Made by a program: the position numbers and the translations under genes
The notes under the pieces: generated by a model
What the model saw: only the letters and a program-made list of their open reading frames with translations
Databases searched by the model: none
Told to the model about the DNA's origin: nothing
In this document: piece after piece, positions 18,007 to 26,103 of the stretch
How positions within the stretch are numbered: position 1 is the first letter of the stretch
How the letters are laid out: each line of letters starts with the position of its first letter
From: Rariglobus hedericola
GTDB lineage: Bacteria; Verrucomicrobiota; Verrucomicrobiia; Opitutales; Opitutaceae
Direction of reading: 5' to 3'
NCBI RefSeq assembly: GCF_007559335.1
Contig: NZ_VMBG01000001.1
Coordinates: 992,001-1,056,000 of the forward strand
DNA: 64,000 nt

Positions 18007-18616
18007 GGGTTCAGGCGCGACTCGCGCGCGTTTAACTTAGGAAACGCATCCGCGTTTCTCTCCAGGTGGGACGCCCTACTCCTTACGCTGCCGCGTAACG
18101 TTTGAGATTTCGTAAAAACGACTGGCATGTCGCATTTGCTCGCGCGTCAACCCACGCGACCAACGACACACCTGCTGAAATGAGGTCACGCACAGGGGCG
18201 GCCGCTGACCTAATTCCCGACCGAGCAAGACACCGCGCCAACATTCCGCTGCGCTCCACTTTTGGCCCGGCGACTTGCCCTGGCGGGAACATAAACGGCA
18301 CACGCGCGAAGACTCTGGGCACGGTCGTCGCTCCGCCCGCCGTCCGCCTGCGCGGGCTGCCTACGGCAACTCCGCTCCGGCTCCCGGCCAGCTGCGTTCC
18401 TCCCGTCCCGGAGACTTCGCGCAGGCCGACAGATCGTCCGACCCGCAGCCGATTCCGACTTGCCGAAAATAGGGACACTGGCCGATCCCCAAATAACAGC
18501 GGAACAAACCTCACTTCGACAGCCGACATCCGCAAATGCATGCATCAAGCGAGAAGCCTACGACGAAGTTGGTGCAGTCGTTTGCTCTTGGCGGGCACCT
18601 ATAACGAGATGTGTGG
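18007..18616. other. Intergenic region, no supported gene
   Basis: About 610 bp between the relaxase remnant and the xylA stop codon. Several overlapping open frames exist on both strands, but they are arginine-, alanine- and proline-rich and none resembles a protein family. It is probably more decayed mobile-element DNA. No repeats, tRNA or terminator could be identified with confidence. Confidence 0.4.
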
Positions 18617-19954
18617 TTAGATGTGACGAAGGAGGATGCTCTCGTAGAGCTCCTGCTTGCCGCTCTTCGGAGTTACCTCGCCTTGTTCATGGGCGATCTT
18701 GTGGAGGTCGGTGAGCGTAAGATTGCCGTCTTCGTAAGCCTTGCCGCTGCCGGTATCGAAACTGGCGTAGCGGGCTTTCACGAGGCCGGGTATCTCGGAC
18801 TTGGTGAGAATCTTCTCGGTGGCGATGGCGGCGCGGGCGAAGGCGTCCATTCCGGATACGTGGGCGATGAAGATATCCTCAAGGTCGGTTGAGTTGCGGC
18901 GGATCTTCGCGTCGAAATTGACACCGCCGTGGCTGAAGCCGCCGGCTTTGATGATGACCATCATGGCTTCGGTGAGTTCGAGCGGATCGATGGGGAACTG
19001 GTCGGTGTCCCAGCCATTTTGCACGTCGCCACGGTTGGCATCGACGCTGCCGAGGAGACCGGCGTCGGCGGAGACTTGCAGTTCGTGCGGGAAGGTGTGG
19101 CCGGCGAGCGTGGCGTGGTTGACCTCGATGTTGAGAGCGAAGTCGGCGAGCAGGTTGAACTCGCGCAGGAAGCCGATGACGGTCGCGGCATCGAAGTCAT
19201 ACTGGTGCTTGGTGGGCTCGCAGGGCTTGGGCTCGATGAAGAACTTGCCCTTGAAACCTTGGGCGCGGGCGTAGTCGCGGGCGATGGTGAGGAAGCGGCC
19301 GAGGTGTTCGCGTTCACGCTTCATGTCGGTGTTGAGCAGCGAGAGGTAGCCTTCGCGGCCACCCCAGAACACGTAGCCTTCGCCGCCAAGGGCGATGGTG
19401 GCGTCGATCGCTCCTTTGAGTTGGCCACCAGCGCGGGCGAGGATGGAAAACTCGGGGTTGGTGGACGCGCCGTTCATGAAGCGCGGATTGCTGAAGAGAT
19501 TGGCGGTGCCCCAGAGGAGTTTCACTCCGGAGGCGGCCTGCTTCTCTTTCAGATACGGAACAATGGCGGCCATGCGTTTCTCGAACTCGGCGAGCGTGGT
19601 GTCGGACTCGTCGATGATATCGGTGTCGTGGAAGCAGTAGTAGGGCGCGCCGATCTTGGTGATGAACTCGAAAGCGGCGTCGGCTTTATCCTTGGCGCGC
19701 TGGATCGGGTCGGCGGCGGTGAGCCAGGGCATGGGACGCGTGGGCGCGCCGAACGGATCGCCGCCGTTGCCACAGAAGCTGTGCCAGTAAGAGACGGCGT
19801 AACGCAGCCAGCTTTCGAGCGAGCGACCGGCAACGACGCGGTTGGCGTCGTAATAACGGAACGCGAGCGGATTGGAGGAATCAGGGCCTTCGTAGGCGAT
19901 GCGGCCGATGTTCGGGAAGTAGGTTTTGGAACCGGTGGTGAGTTTCGTGGGCAT
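18617..19954 (-). CDS. xylA: Xylose isomerase
   Basis: A 445-aa protein, the normal length for the group II enzyme (E. coli type about 440). It isomerises D-xylose to D-xylulose with two divalent metals. Visible active-site blocks are YYCFHDTD (catalytic His and Asp), VFWGGREGY, FFIEPKPCEPTKHQYD (metal-binding Glu), IEVNHATLAGHTF and GSVDANRGDVQNGWDTDQFP. It begins 27 bp downstream of xylB on the same strand, so xylB-xylA form one operon, with an AraC gene upstream of xylB. No Shine-Dalgarno is visible; the leader before the ATG is pyrimidine-rich. Confidence 0.98.
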   Translation of the reverse strand: MPTKLTTGSKTYFPNIGRIAYEGPDSSNPLAFRYYDANRVVAGRSLESWLRYAVSYWHSFCGNGGDPFGAPTRPMPWLTAADPIQRAKDKADAAFEFITKIGAPYYCFHDTDIIDESDTTLAEFEKRMAAIVPYLKEKQAASGVKLLWGTANLFSNPRFMNGASTNPEFSILARAGGQLKGAIDATIALGGEGYVFWGGREGYLSLLNTDMKREREHLGRFLTIARDYARAQGFKGKFFIEPKPCEPTKHQYDFDAATVIGFLREFNLLADFALNIEVNHATLAGHTFPHELQVSADAGLLGSVDANRGDVQNGWDTDQFPIDPLELTEAMMVIIKAGGFSHGGVNFDAKIRRNSTDLEDIFIAHVSGMDAFARAAIATEKILTKSEIPGLVKARYASFDTGSGKAYEDGNLTLTDLHKIAHEQGEVTPKSGKQELYESILLRHI

Positions 19955-19981
19955 GGGAGCTTGGGAGAAATTGGAACTGAA

Positions 19982-21463
19982 TCAGGAAAGAGCCTTGGCG
20001 AGCGCAGCTTCCCAACGCGCGGCTGCATCTTGGCAAGGGGCGACGAGTGCGGGGTTCGGATGGATGGTCTCGATAACCTCGAGGCCGGTGAAGGCGTCGG
20101 CGGGCTTTGAGTAGATACCTGCTCCGATACCCGCGCCGCGAGCGGCACCGGCGGAGCCGTCGGTGCGGACGAGCTCGATACTCACGTCGAGCGTCGCGGC
20201 GAGCGTGTCACGGAATACTGGGCTGAGGAAAAGATTGGCGTTGCCCGCGCGGATTTTCTTCGGCGTGAGACCGGTGGCCTTCATGCCGGCGATGCCGTGA
20301 CTGAACGAGAATGCGATGCCCTCTTGCACGGCACGCGCGAGGTGACCGGGCGTGTGGCGGAGGAAATCGAGACCGCTCCACTGCGAACCAATGCGGCGGT
20401 TGCCGAGCATGCGCTCGGAGCCGTTGCCGAAGGGAAGCACCGAGAGGCCTTCGCTTCCAGCAGGCACGGCGGCGGCGAGCGCGTTGAGCTGGGGATACGA
20501 GAGATTGGCGCCGAGCGTGCGGCGCAGCCATGCATAGAGGATGCCGGTGCCGTTAATGCAGAGGAGCACACCGACACGCGGATCGGCCGCAGTATGATTG
20601 ACGTGGGCAAAACCGTTGACGCGGCTCTGCGAGTCGTAGGCGAGTTTGTCGGTCACGCCGTAAACGACGCCCGAAGTGCCGCCGGTCGCGACGATTTCAC
20701 CAGGATTTAGCACGTTGAGCGAGAAAGCGTTGTTGGGCTGGTCGCCTGCGCGGTAGGCCACCGGGATGCCGGCGGGCAAGCCGAGCTCGGCGGCTACGGA
20801 AGCAAGCACACCGGCCTGTTTGCCAAAAGTCGGCGTGAGCGCAGAAAGGAGAGAACGATCGAGCCTCCAGTGATCGAGCAGGAAATCGGCGGGGGCGTTG
20901 GTGGAAAAATCCCAAAGAGTGCCTTCGGAAAGACCGGAGACCGTGGTCTGCGCTTCACCGGTCAGACGCAAGGCGAGGTAGTCCCCAGGCAACATGATTC
21001 TGCGGATGCGTGCAAAATTGGCCGTCTCATTTTGTTGAACCCAGCGCAGCTTCGACGCGGTGAAGTTTCCGGGCGAGTTCAGCAGGCGGCCGAGACAGAC
21101 CTCGACGCCGAGTTCGGCAAAGGCCTGCGCACCGATCTCCACGGCCCGGCTGTCGCACCAGATGATGGCGGGACGCACGGGTTGCTGATGCGTATCGAGC
21201 ATGACGAGTCCGTGCATCTGGTAGGAGATGCCCATGGCGACGATTCGAGATGTGTCTCGTCCGGCGAGCGCGGCGCGGATAGCGAGCGCGGTGTGTTTCC
21301 ACCACATCGCCGGATCCTGCTCGGCCCAGCCCGGCTGGGGCGCGGAAATAGGCAGCTCCTCACCCTGCGGTGATTGCGCCGAGGAAACGACGCGGCCGGT
21401 GGCTGCATCAAGAAGCGAGGCTTTGACGGCAGAGCTGCCGAGATCGAGTCCGAGAAGGAACAT
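19982..21463 (-). CDS. xylB: Xylulokinase
   Basis: A 493-aa FGGY-family sugar kinase. MFLLGLDLGSSAVKASLLD is the N-terminal ATP-binding phosphate-1 motif; MGISYQMHGLVMLD is the conserved xylulokinase QMHG block. Later GDQPNNAF and ATGGTSGVVYGV correspond to the active-site aspartate and adenosine loops, and the C-terminal region has NLFLSPVFRDTLA. It phosphorylates D-xylulose to xylulose 5-phosphate for the pentose phosphate pathway. I chose the ATG at 21463; the frame extends 75 nt upstream but without family similarity. It is co-directional with xylA (27 bp apart) and with the AraC regulator 97 bp upstream. Confidence 0.97.
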   Translation of the reverse strand: MFLLGLDLGSSAVKASLLDAATGRVVSSAQSPQGEELPISAPQPGWAEQDPAMWWKHTALAIRAALAGRDTSRIVAMGISYQMHGLVMLDTHQQPVRPAIIWCDSRAVEIGAQAFAELGVEVCLGRLLNSPGNFTASKLRWVQQNETANFARIRRIMLPGDYLALRLTGEAQTTVSGLSEGTLWDFSTNAPADFLLDHWRLDRSLLSALTPTFGKQAGVLASVAAELGLPAGIPVAYRAGDQPNNAFSLNVLNPGEIVATGGTSGVVYGVTDKLAYDSQSRVNGFAHVNHTAADPRVGVLLCINGTGILYAWLRRTLGANLSYPQLNALAAAVPAGSEGLSVLPFGNGSERMLGNRRIGSQWSGLDFLRHTPGHLARAVQEGIAFSFSHGIAGMKATGLTPKKIRAGNANLFLSPVFRDTLAATLDVSIELVRTDGSAGAARGAGIGAGIYSKPADAFTGLEVIETIHPNPALVAPCQDAAARWEAALAKALS

Positions 21464-21559
21464 GGCGGGGAGTAAAGCGCCCCATTCTATCAGGAAGTCA
21501 GTTACGTTACCTTCACAAAAAGACCATAACGCCCTCAAATTAGCACAATCGGAAAGGAA

Positions 21560-22456
21560 TCATGTCCGCCCCGACCGGCGGAATTCCGATGGAGTGCGTC
21601 CGGCCACGAGCCGGAACTGGCGAGCGAAGTAGTTGCTGTCGCCAAAACCCGTCTCAATACCGATCTCCGTCATGGAACGATTGCTCTGCCGGAGAAGTCG
21701 TTTGGCCGCCTCAATGCGCAGGCCGATGAGATAATCGATGGGTGATTTACCCGTCGCTTGCCGGAACACCCGCAGCAGATTCGTGCGCGAAACGCGCGCA
21801 AATCTGGCCATCTCCGCGAGTGTCCACGGTTCGTTGAAACGTTGTTCGAGCGTCGAGATAAGCTTTCCCATTTCAAGCAACGCGCGACTCTCGCGCACGT
21901 CGCTTTCACCGTAGCGACGCGACAGAAAAACCATCAGTTCGATAAGAAGGCCCAGGAGAATCGCCTCATGGCCGGGATAAGCCTGCTTTGACTCTGATTC
22001 GATGCGCTCGACCAACGCCTCGGCCGCACCCAAATCCTCGCGATCAAGCTGTAACCTGCTCGAAAATTGGTGTGCACTCCGAAACGTCGGTTCCAGCAAA
22101 AAAAGCGCACTATAACCCGGCAGCCGGCGCAGTAAACCTGCAGGCAACAAAACGCGCATGGGGTCATACATGACATTGACGACAACGAGATCTTCGCGAT
22201 CACGGAAGCTGTGCACCTGGTTGCCCTGCACGACGAACACATTGCCCGCCACAACCGGAAAAGATTCTCCCTCCAAAAGGTGCCGGCCTCGTCCGCGCAA
22301 AATCAAAACCAATTCACTGAAGTCATGATAATGGTCGATTTCGGTAACGTCATTTCTGTGGGATGGACGTCCGCCCGGCTCTGTGCGCACCCGGCGTGCC
22401 GTGATCGGAAACCCCTCTGCGCCGAAATAATCGATGCCTTTTGCCAGCACTGCCAT
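21560..22456 (-). CDS. AraC family transcriptional regulator (probable xylose/rhamnose-type)
   Basis: A 298-aa protein with an N-terminal cupin sensor like RhaS/RhaR (DHYHDFSELVLILRGRGRH, GNVFVVQGNQVHSF) and a C-terminal AraC HTH: TLAEMARFARVSRTNLLRVF, SMTEIGIETGFGDSNYFAR and FRLVAGRTPSEFRRS. It lies immediately upstream of xylB-xylA on the same strand, so it is the likely activator of the xylose genes, although the sensor resembles rhamnose regulators. A half copy of the GATTAAC palindrome (around 22494) lies just upstream of its start, but the second half is not conserved. Confidence 0.9.
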   Translation of the reverse strand: MAVLAKGIDYFGAEGFPITARRVRTEPGGRPSHRNDVTEIDHYHDFSELVLILRGRGRHLLEGESFPVVAGNVFVVQGNQVHSFRDREDLVVVNVMYDPMRVLLPAGLLRRLPGYSALFLLEPTFRSAHQFSSRLQLDREDLGAAEALVERIESESKQAYPGHEAILLGLLIELMVFLSRRYGESDVRESRALLEMGKLISTLEQRFNEPWTLAEMARFARVSRTNLLRVFRQATGKSPIDYLIGLRIEAAKRLLRQSNRSMTEIGIETGFGDSNYFARQFRLVAGRTPSEFRRSGRT

Positions 22457-22626
22457 TAATCCAGTAGCACAAACAGAGAACTTTTCCGCAATAGGATTAA
22501 CTAACGATCATTCAATCTACGGCACCCAAACTACAGCAGGTCTAATCACTCAAAAGTTCACATCAACTTAGTGCGAGGTCGGCCCGCACGTATGTCGCGG
22601 CGAATCCCATGCATACCACAGAAACG

Positions 22627-22833
22627 TCAAATGTTTTTCGTTCCGACCTCTATTCCAAGATCGGCAACGATGGAGTTAAACTTCAACGGCATGATGGTCG
22701 GCACGACCGTCTCCATCAGGGTGAAGCAAAAATCACCCGATAACAGAAACAGCAAAACTGTGATCATGCCTGCCTTGATATAGACGAGCGTGCCGACTTT
22801 GAAACGACTGTCGGCGGCGGGCGCGGACGCCAC
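22627..22833 (-). pseudogene. N-terminal fragment of an MFS transporter
   Basis: From a GTG at 22833 the minus strand reads SRFKVGTLVYIKAG followed by LLSGDFCFTLMETVVPTIMP. This is the opening of the verrucomicrobial/planctomycete MFS permease group (FKVGTLxYTKAGL...WGDFCFTLMExVVPSILPLKL). The remaining ~350 residues and about 10 helices are absent; the reading diverges after PLKF and stops at 22627. It follows the GH16 gene on the same strand, so it may once have imported that enzyme's products. The downstream 170 bp (22457-22626) hold nothing recognisable. Confidence 0.65.
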
Positions 22834-22898
22834 GTTACGTCGCGCGCGGAGGGGGGATGCATGGAGTGCGAGGTGAAGACTGCCGTGAACGCCCGGAC

Positions 22899-24440
22899 TT
22901 ACGGAGTGCCCTCGGGCACGACGGTGCTCGGAATGACGACACCGGGGTGTTTCCACACACGGATGTAATCGATGACAAAATCCCAGTTGGATTCGTCGGC
23001 GGTCATCAGCTTCATGTCGTCCTTGGCGAATTCGATGCCGAGGCTGTTGCAGATCAGAATGTGCGCGGCGGGCGCATTCCACTCGTAGTAGGTCTGCTTG
23101 ATGGGGCGGCCGTCGAGCAGCCAGACGGGACGGTTTTCCTGCCAGTCGAGCGCGAAGACATGGAACTCCTCCGAGAAATCCATGCCCGGCGTGTAGTGAC
23201 CTTTGCGAAACACCGAGAAAATATCATAAGGCATTCCGTATTTCTCGGGCTTCTTGTTGGTCTGCACATTGGACTCAAAGGTTCGCGGCGTCGCCTGGTT
23301 CCTGAAACCGAAGAACTCGAAGATATCGATTTCGGGCGGCCACGGGAGTTTGGAGAACGTGCCGTTTTCATATTGGATGCCGGGGTTGATCCAGAAGTTG
23401 GGCCAGGAGCCGACCCCCTTGGTGACCTTGCAGCGCATCTCGACATACATGCCGGGGACAAACGGAATCTTGGAGCGCAGCATGCCCGACTCGATGCCCC
23501 GGCGATGCAAACCGCCTCCCGGGGGAATGCGGCCCTTGAGGGTCAACGTGTCGTCACCAAACACGTGCAGCGAACGCGGATCACCCTCCGGATAATCGCG
23601 GTGGTAGCTCCAGTAAGTGGATAGAATGTCGAGCTTCGCACCGTCGTAAATGTAGCGGAAATAAAACTCTTGATCGAGCTGGCCCTTGTTGCGAATGGTC
23701 GCGTCGGCGCGCTTGTTGCCGAAAGTCCAGTCCTTCACCAGCAGCCATTCCTGACCGTAAGGCACCGTGTGGTTTTTCGGCGAGGTCGAGCTCGTGATGT
23801 AGGGCTTGGTCGGAGCTTCCGGTGCGGCAGGAGCCGACGCGGCGGCGGCGCTTTTGAACGCAATGGGCTTGGCCACGATGATGGTCGTGGGCTTTTTGAG
23901 TGCCTGGACAAAGAGCTTCACGCGAATAACGCGCGAGCGATCCAAGGCGTAGCCGGGTTGGCCGAAGGATTTCCCGAAGACAACTTTGACCGTCTGGGTC
24001 GCACCGGGAGCAACGGTGGCCACCTCGGAGTTGGCCGGATTGGGATCGTCAGTCGGAGGATTATCGACCTTGAGCGTGACCGCGACCGGATCGGTGCCGG
24101 GATTGTGCACGGCGATGCCGATGCCGGCGTAACCGGAGAGGTCCCAGCCTTCTTTCGGCACCGGAAAATTGACGCCGGGGTAACCCTTGAGCACGGGGAA
24201 ATCGATTTTGATCAGGCGCGAACCGTTGAGATCGGTGATGCCGGCGCTGACGCCGGCGTCGGACTGGAGGTCGCCGAGATTAAGCGTGCCCTCATAGCTG
24301 TAGAGTTCTCCGGTAACCGGCGGAACGACCCCGGCGGCGCGAGCCGACGACGGAAAGAAATTCAGGGCCAGAAAGGAAGCGAGCACCGCAAAGACGATGG
24401 CCGGAAATCGACCGGGGCGAAGAACAGGGGAGGAACTCAT
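22899..24440 (-). CDS. Secreted GH16 family glycoside hydrolase with N-terminal beta domain
   Basis: A 513-aa protein. I chose the ATG at 24440 (MSSSPVLRPGRFPAIVFAVL) because it starts a clean signal peptide ending SARA; a 50-codon upstream extension has no such features. Residues about 38-200 form a beta-rich binding-like domain, followed by an Ala/Pro linker (198-212). The GH16 catalytic domain (about 225-510) carries the signature PEIDIFEFFG: nucleophile Glu370, Asp372 and acid/base Glu375. GH16 enzymes cut beta-1,3/1,4-glucans, agar, carrageenan or porphyran. A palindrome of the proposed regulon lies 161 bp upstream of the start (24601-24615). Confidence 0.9.
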   Translation of the reverse strand: MSSSPVLRPGRFPAIVFAVLASFLALNFFPSSARAAGVVPPVTGELYSYEGTLNLGDLQSDAGVSAGITDLNGSRLIKIDFPVLKGYPGVNFPVPKEGWDLSGYAGIGIAVHNPGTDPVAVTLKVDNPPTDDPNPANSEVATVAPGATQTVKVVFGKSFGQPGYALDRSRVIRVKLFVQALKKPTTIIVAKPIAFKSAAAASAPAAPEAPTKPYITSSTSPKNHTVPYGQEWLLVKDWTFGNKRADATIRNKGQLDQEFYFRYIYDGAKLDILSTYWSYHRDYPEGDPRSLHVFGDDTLTLKGRIPPGGGLHRRGIESGMLRSKIPFVPGMYVEMRCKVTKGVGSWPNFWINPGIQYENGTFSKLPWPPEIDIFEFFGFRNQATPRTFESNVQTNKKPEKYGMPYDIFSVFRKGHYTPGMDFSEEFHVFALDWQENRPVWLLDGRPIKQTYYEWNAPAAHILICNSLGIEFAKDDMKLMTADESNWDFVIDYIRVWKHPGVVIPSTVVPEGTP

Positions 24441-24600
24441 AATGTCAGGAAGGGGCGGTGTAGGAAGGACGCCTGTCGCGAAGGACCAAACGTCGAGTAA
24501 GAGGTAAGGCCAAACAGACGATGAATCGATTGCCTGATCGTGCAGGCCACGACCGAGCATCCACTCAGTCGAAGTCGTGTTTTTCCACAATCGCCGGATT

Positions 24601-24615
24601 GATGAACAGTTAATC
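24601..24615. promoter_or_regulatory. Palindrome GATTAACNGTTAATC, copy 1 (upstream of GH16)
   Basis: GATGAACAGTTAATC, 1 mismatch in 14 fixed positions to the shared palindrome. It lies between GH30 and GH16, 161 bp before the GH16 start. See the regulon finding. Confidence 0.7.
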
Positions 24616-24652
24616 CGATCCCTCCCCCTGCGCCAAAGTCGAAAACTTCGCC

Positions 24653-25993
24653 TTATGCCTCCGAGTGCAGGATGAGCGTATGGAATGATTCCGGCGCCAG
24701 CGTAAGCACGTAATCCGCCCCATCGGCCAGAGTGAGCCGGAGGGTGCGCTCCGTGGTCGCGGCGTTTTGGATCACCGCCACCGTTTCGCCGCCGGGATTA
24801 ACAAAGCCCACCGCGTTCACACACCAATTACCGGCGAGTTCGAGACGCCGGGCACCGCGCCGGACATAGGCCGAGAAGTGCCGCATGAGATAAAACTCGG
24901 GGTTGTAAATCGCCCGCCCGGTCGCGGGATCGATCGTGATCATCGCGTTTTGATTCCAGCCCCACGTGCTGGCTCCGCCCGGCTCCAGCACCATGTTCCA
25001 GTAAACGTAGGCACTCACGCCGTTTTGCAGGTAGTGCCAGATCAGGTCGAAAACGTAGTGGGCCTGATACCACGAATTCGTGCCGTCGCAGCACTCGTTT
25101 TCCGTCTGCACGATGGGCAGCTCCGGGTAGGCCAGATGCGTGCGCTGCACCGCGCCTTTGCCCGCCCATTGATAGCCGACGCCTTTCACGATCCCGCGGA
25201 CTTTTTCATCGTCGAGAATGAATCCGGCCCAGTCCTTGTAGCCCTCGCGTGCCCCGTAGTGGTCGATGCCGCGCTCGATGGTTCCGAGCCAGATTTGACA
25301 GGGCAGACCGGCACTTTCAAATTCAGGCGAAAGGTAGTCGCGGATGAAGTCGCGCATCTGCGGCGGAGTCCACACGCACGAAGGAAACTTCTGATCGGAG
25401 TTGGGCTCGTTCTGCACATGCACCGCGGCGATCTGCACGCCTTCGACCGCGCAGGCTTCGACAAACTTGCGGAAATACAACGCATACGCGCGGAGATTGT
25501 CGGGCGTCTGGATCAAGGTCCCCCGATTGTAGGCTTTCGGGAATTTCATCCACGTGGGCGGCGACCACGGGGACGCGAACAGCGTCATCTCCGGACAATA
25601 AGCCAGGCTCTCTCGAATATACGGCAGGAGGTAACGGCGATCCCGTTCGATGGAAAACCGCTCCATCGCGAAATCGCCGTCGTGCTCGTTATGGCTATAC
25701 CATTCGGCGGCATAGTCGTTGGCGCCGATCGGCAGCCGGCAGTAGTTGAAAGCGCAGCCCTTCTCGGGATCAAAAAGCGCGGCCATCACCGTGCGCCGTT
25801 CGACCTCCGGTGCTTTTTGCAGCGCGATCCACCCCAGTTCGTTGAAACACCCCCCGAATCCCAAAATCGGTTGGCCGACCGGCCCGCCGATGCGCAACCG
25901 GGCGGAAGCAGGGGCTTCGCCCTCGCCGGCGGGCGGAAGAGTTTGCGTTGTCCAAGGCTGGTTGGCCGTGCTCTGGATCCACTGGATTCTCAT
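24653..25993 (-). CDS. GH30 family glycoside hydrolase (glucosylceramidase/beta-1,6-glucanase type)
   Basis: A 446-aa protein. GFGGCFNELGW (about 45-55) is the GH30 opening, SPWSPPTWMK (141-150) the conserved barrel block, VHVQNEPNSD carries acid/base Glu196, and PIVQTENE carries the likely nucleophile Glu298. A C-terminal beta domain (about 370-446) includes AVGFVNPGGETVAVIQN. There is no signal peptide, so it probably acts in the cytoplasm on imported oligosaccharides, unusual for a family with many secreted members. It is divergent from the GH94-like gene, with a regulon palindrome almost exactly midway between the two starts (26042-26056). Confidence 0.92.
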   Translation of the reverse strand: MRIQWIQSTANQPWTTQTLPPAGEGEAPASARLRIGGPVGQPILGFGGCFNELGWIALQKAPEVERRTVMAALFDPEKGCAFNYCRLPIGANDYAAEWYSHNEHDGDFAMERFSIERDRRYLLPYIRESLAYCPEMTLFASPWSPPTWMKFPKAYNRGTLIQTPDNLRAYALYFRKFVEACAVEGVQIAAVHVQNEPNSDQKFPSCVWTPPQMRDFIRDYLSPEFESAGLPCQIWLGTIERGIDHYGAREGYKDWAGFILDDEKVRGIVKGVGYQWAGKGAVQRTHLAYPELPIVQTENECCDGTNSWYQAHYVFDLIWHYLQNGVSAYVYWNMVLEPGGASTWGWNQNAMITIDPATGRAIYNPEFYLMRHFSAYVRRGARRLELAGNWCVNAVGFVNPGGETVAVIQNAATTERTLRLTLADGADYVLTLAPESFHTLILHSEA

Positions 25994-26041
25994 GATGATT
26001 TCAAAATGCGAGGACCCTGGCGCTCTTCGACGCCAGACATC

Positions 26042-26056
26042 GGTTAACAGTTATTC
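26042..26056. promoter_or_regulatory. Palindrome GATTAACNGTTAATC, copy 2 (GH30/GH94-like divergent promoter)
   Basis: GGTTAACAGTTATTC, 2 mismatches. It lies about 48 bp upstream of both divergent starts (25993 and 26104), so one site could control both directions. Confidence 0.72.
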
Positions 26057-26103
26057 AGCACTGCGGTTGTTTGCCCGTAACGTTTTCAAGAACGTTTTTC
26101 CGG

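Noticed and set aside
18076-18714. Overlapping short frames on both strands near the xylA end
   Set aside because: Low-complexity composition, no homology recognised, and no start/ribosome context; treated as decayed DNA.
22494-22508. GATTAACTAACGATC, resembling the regulon palindrome
   Set aside because: Only the left half matches; the right half is lost, so it was not counted as a ninth site.
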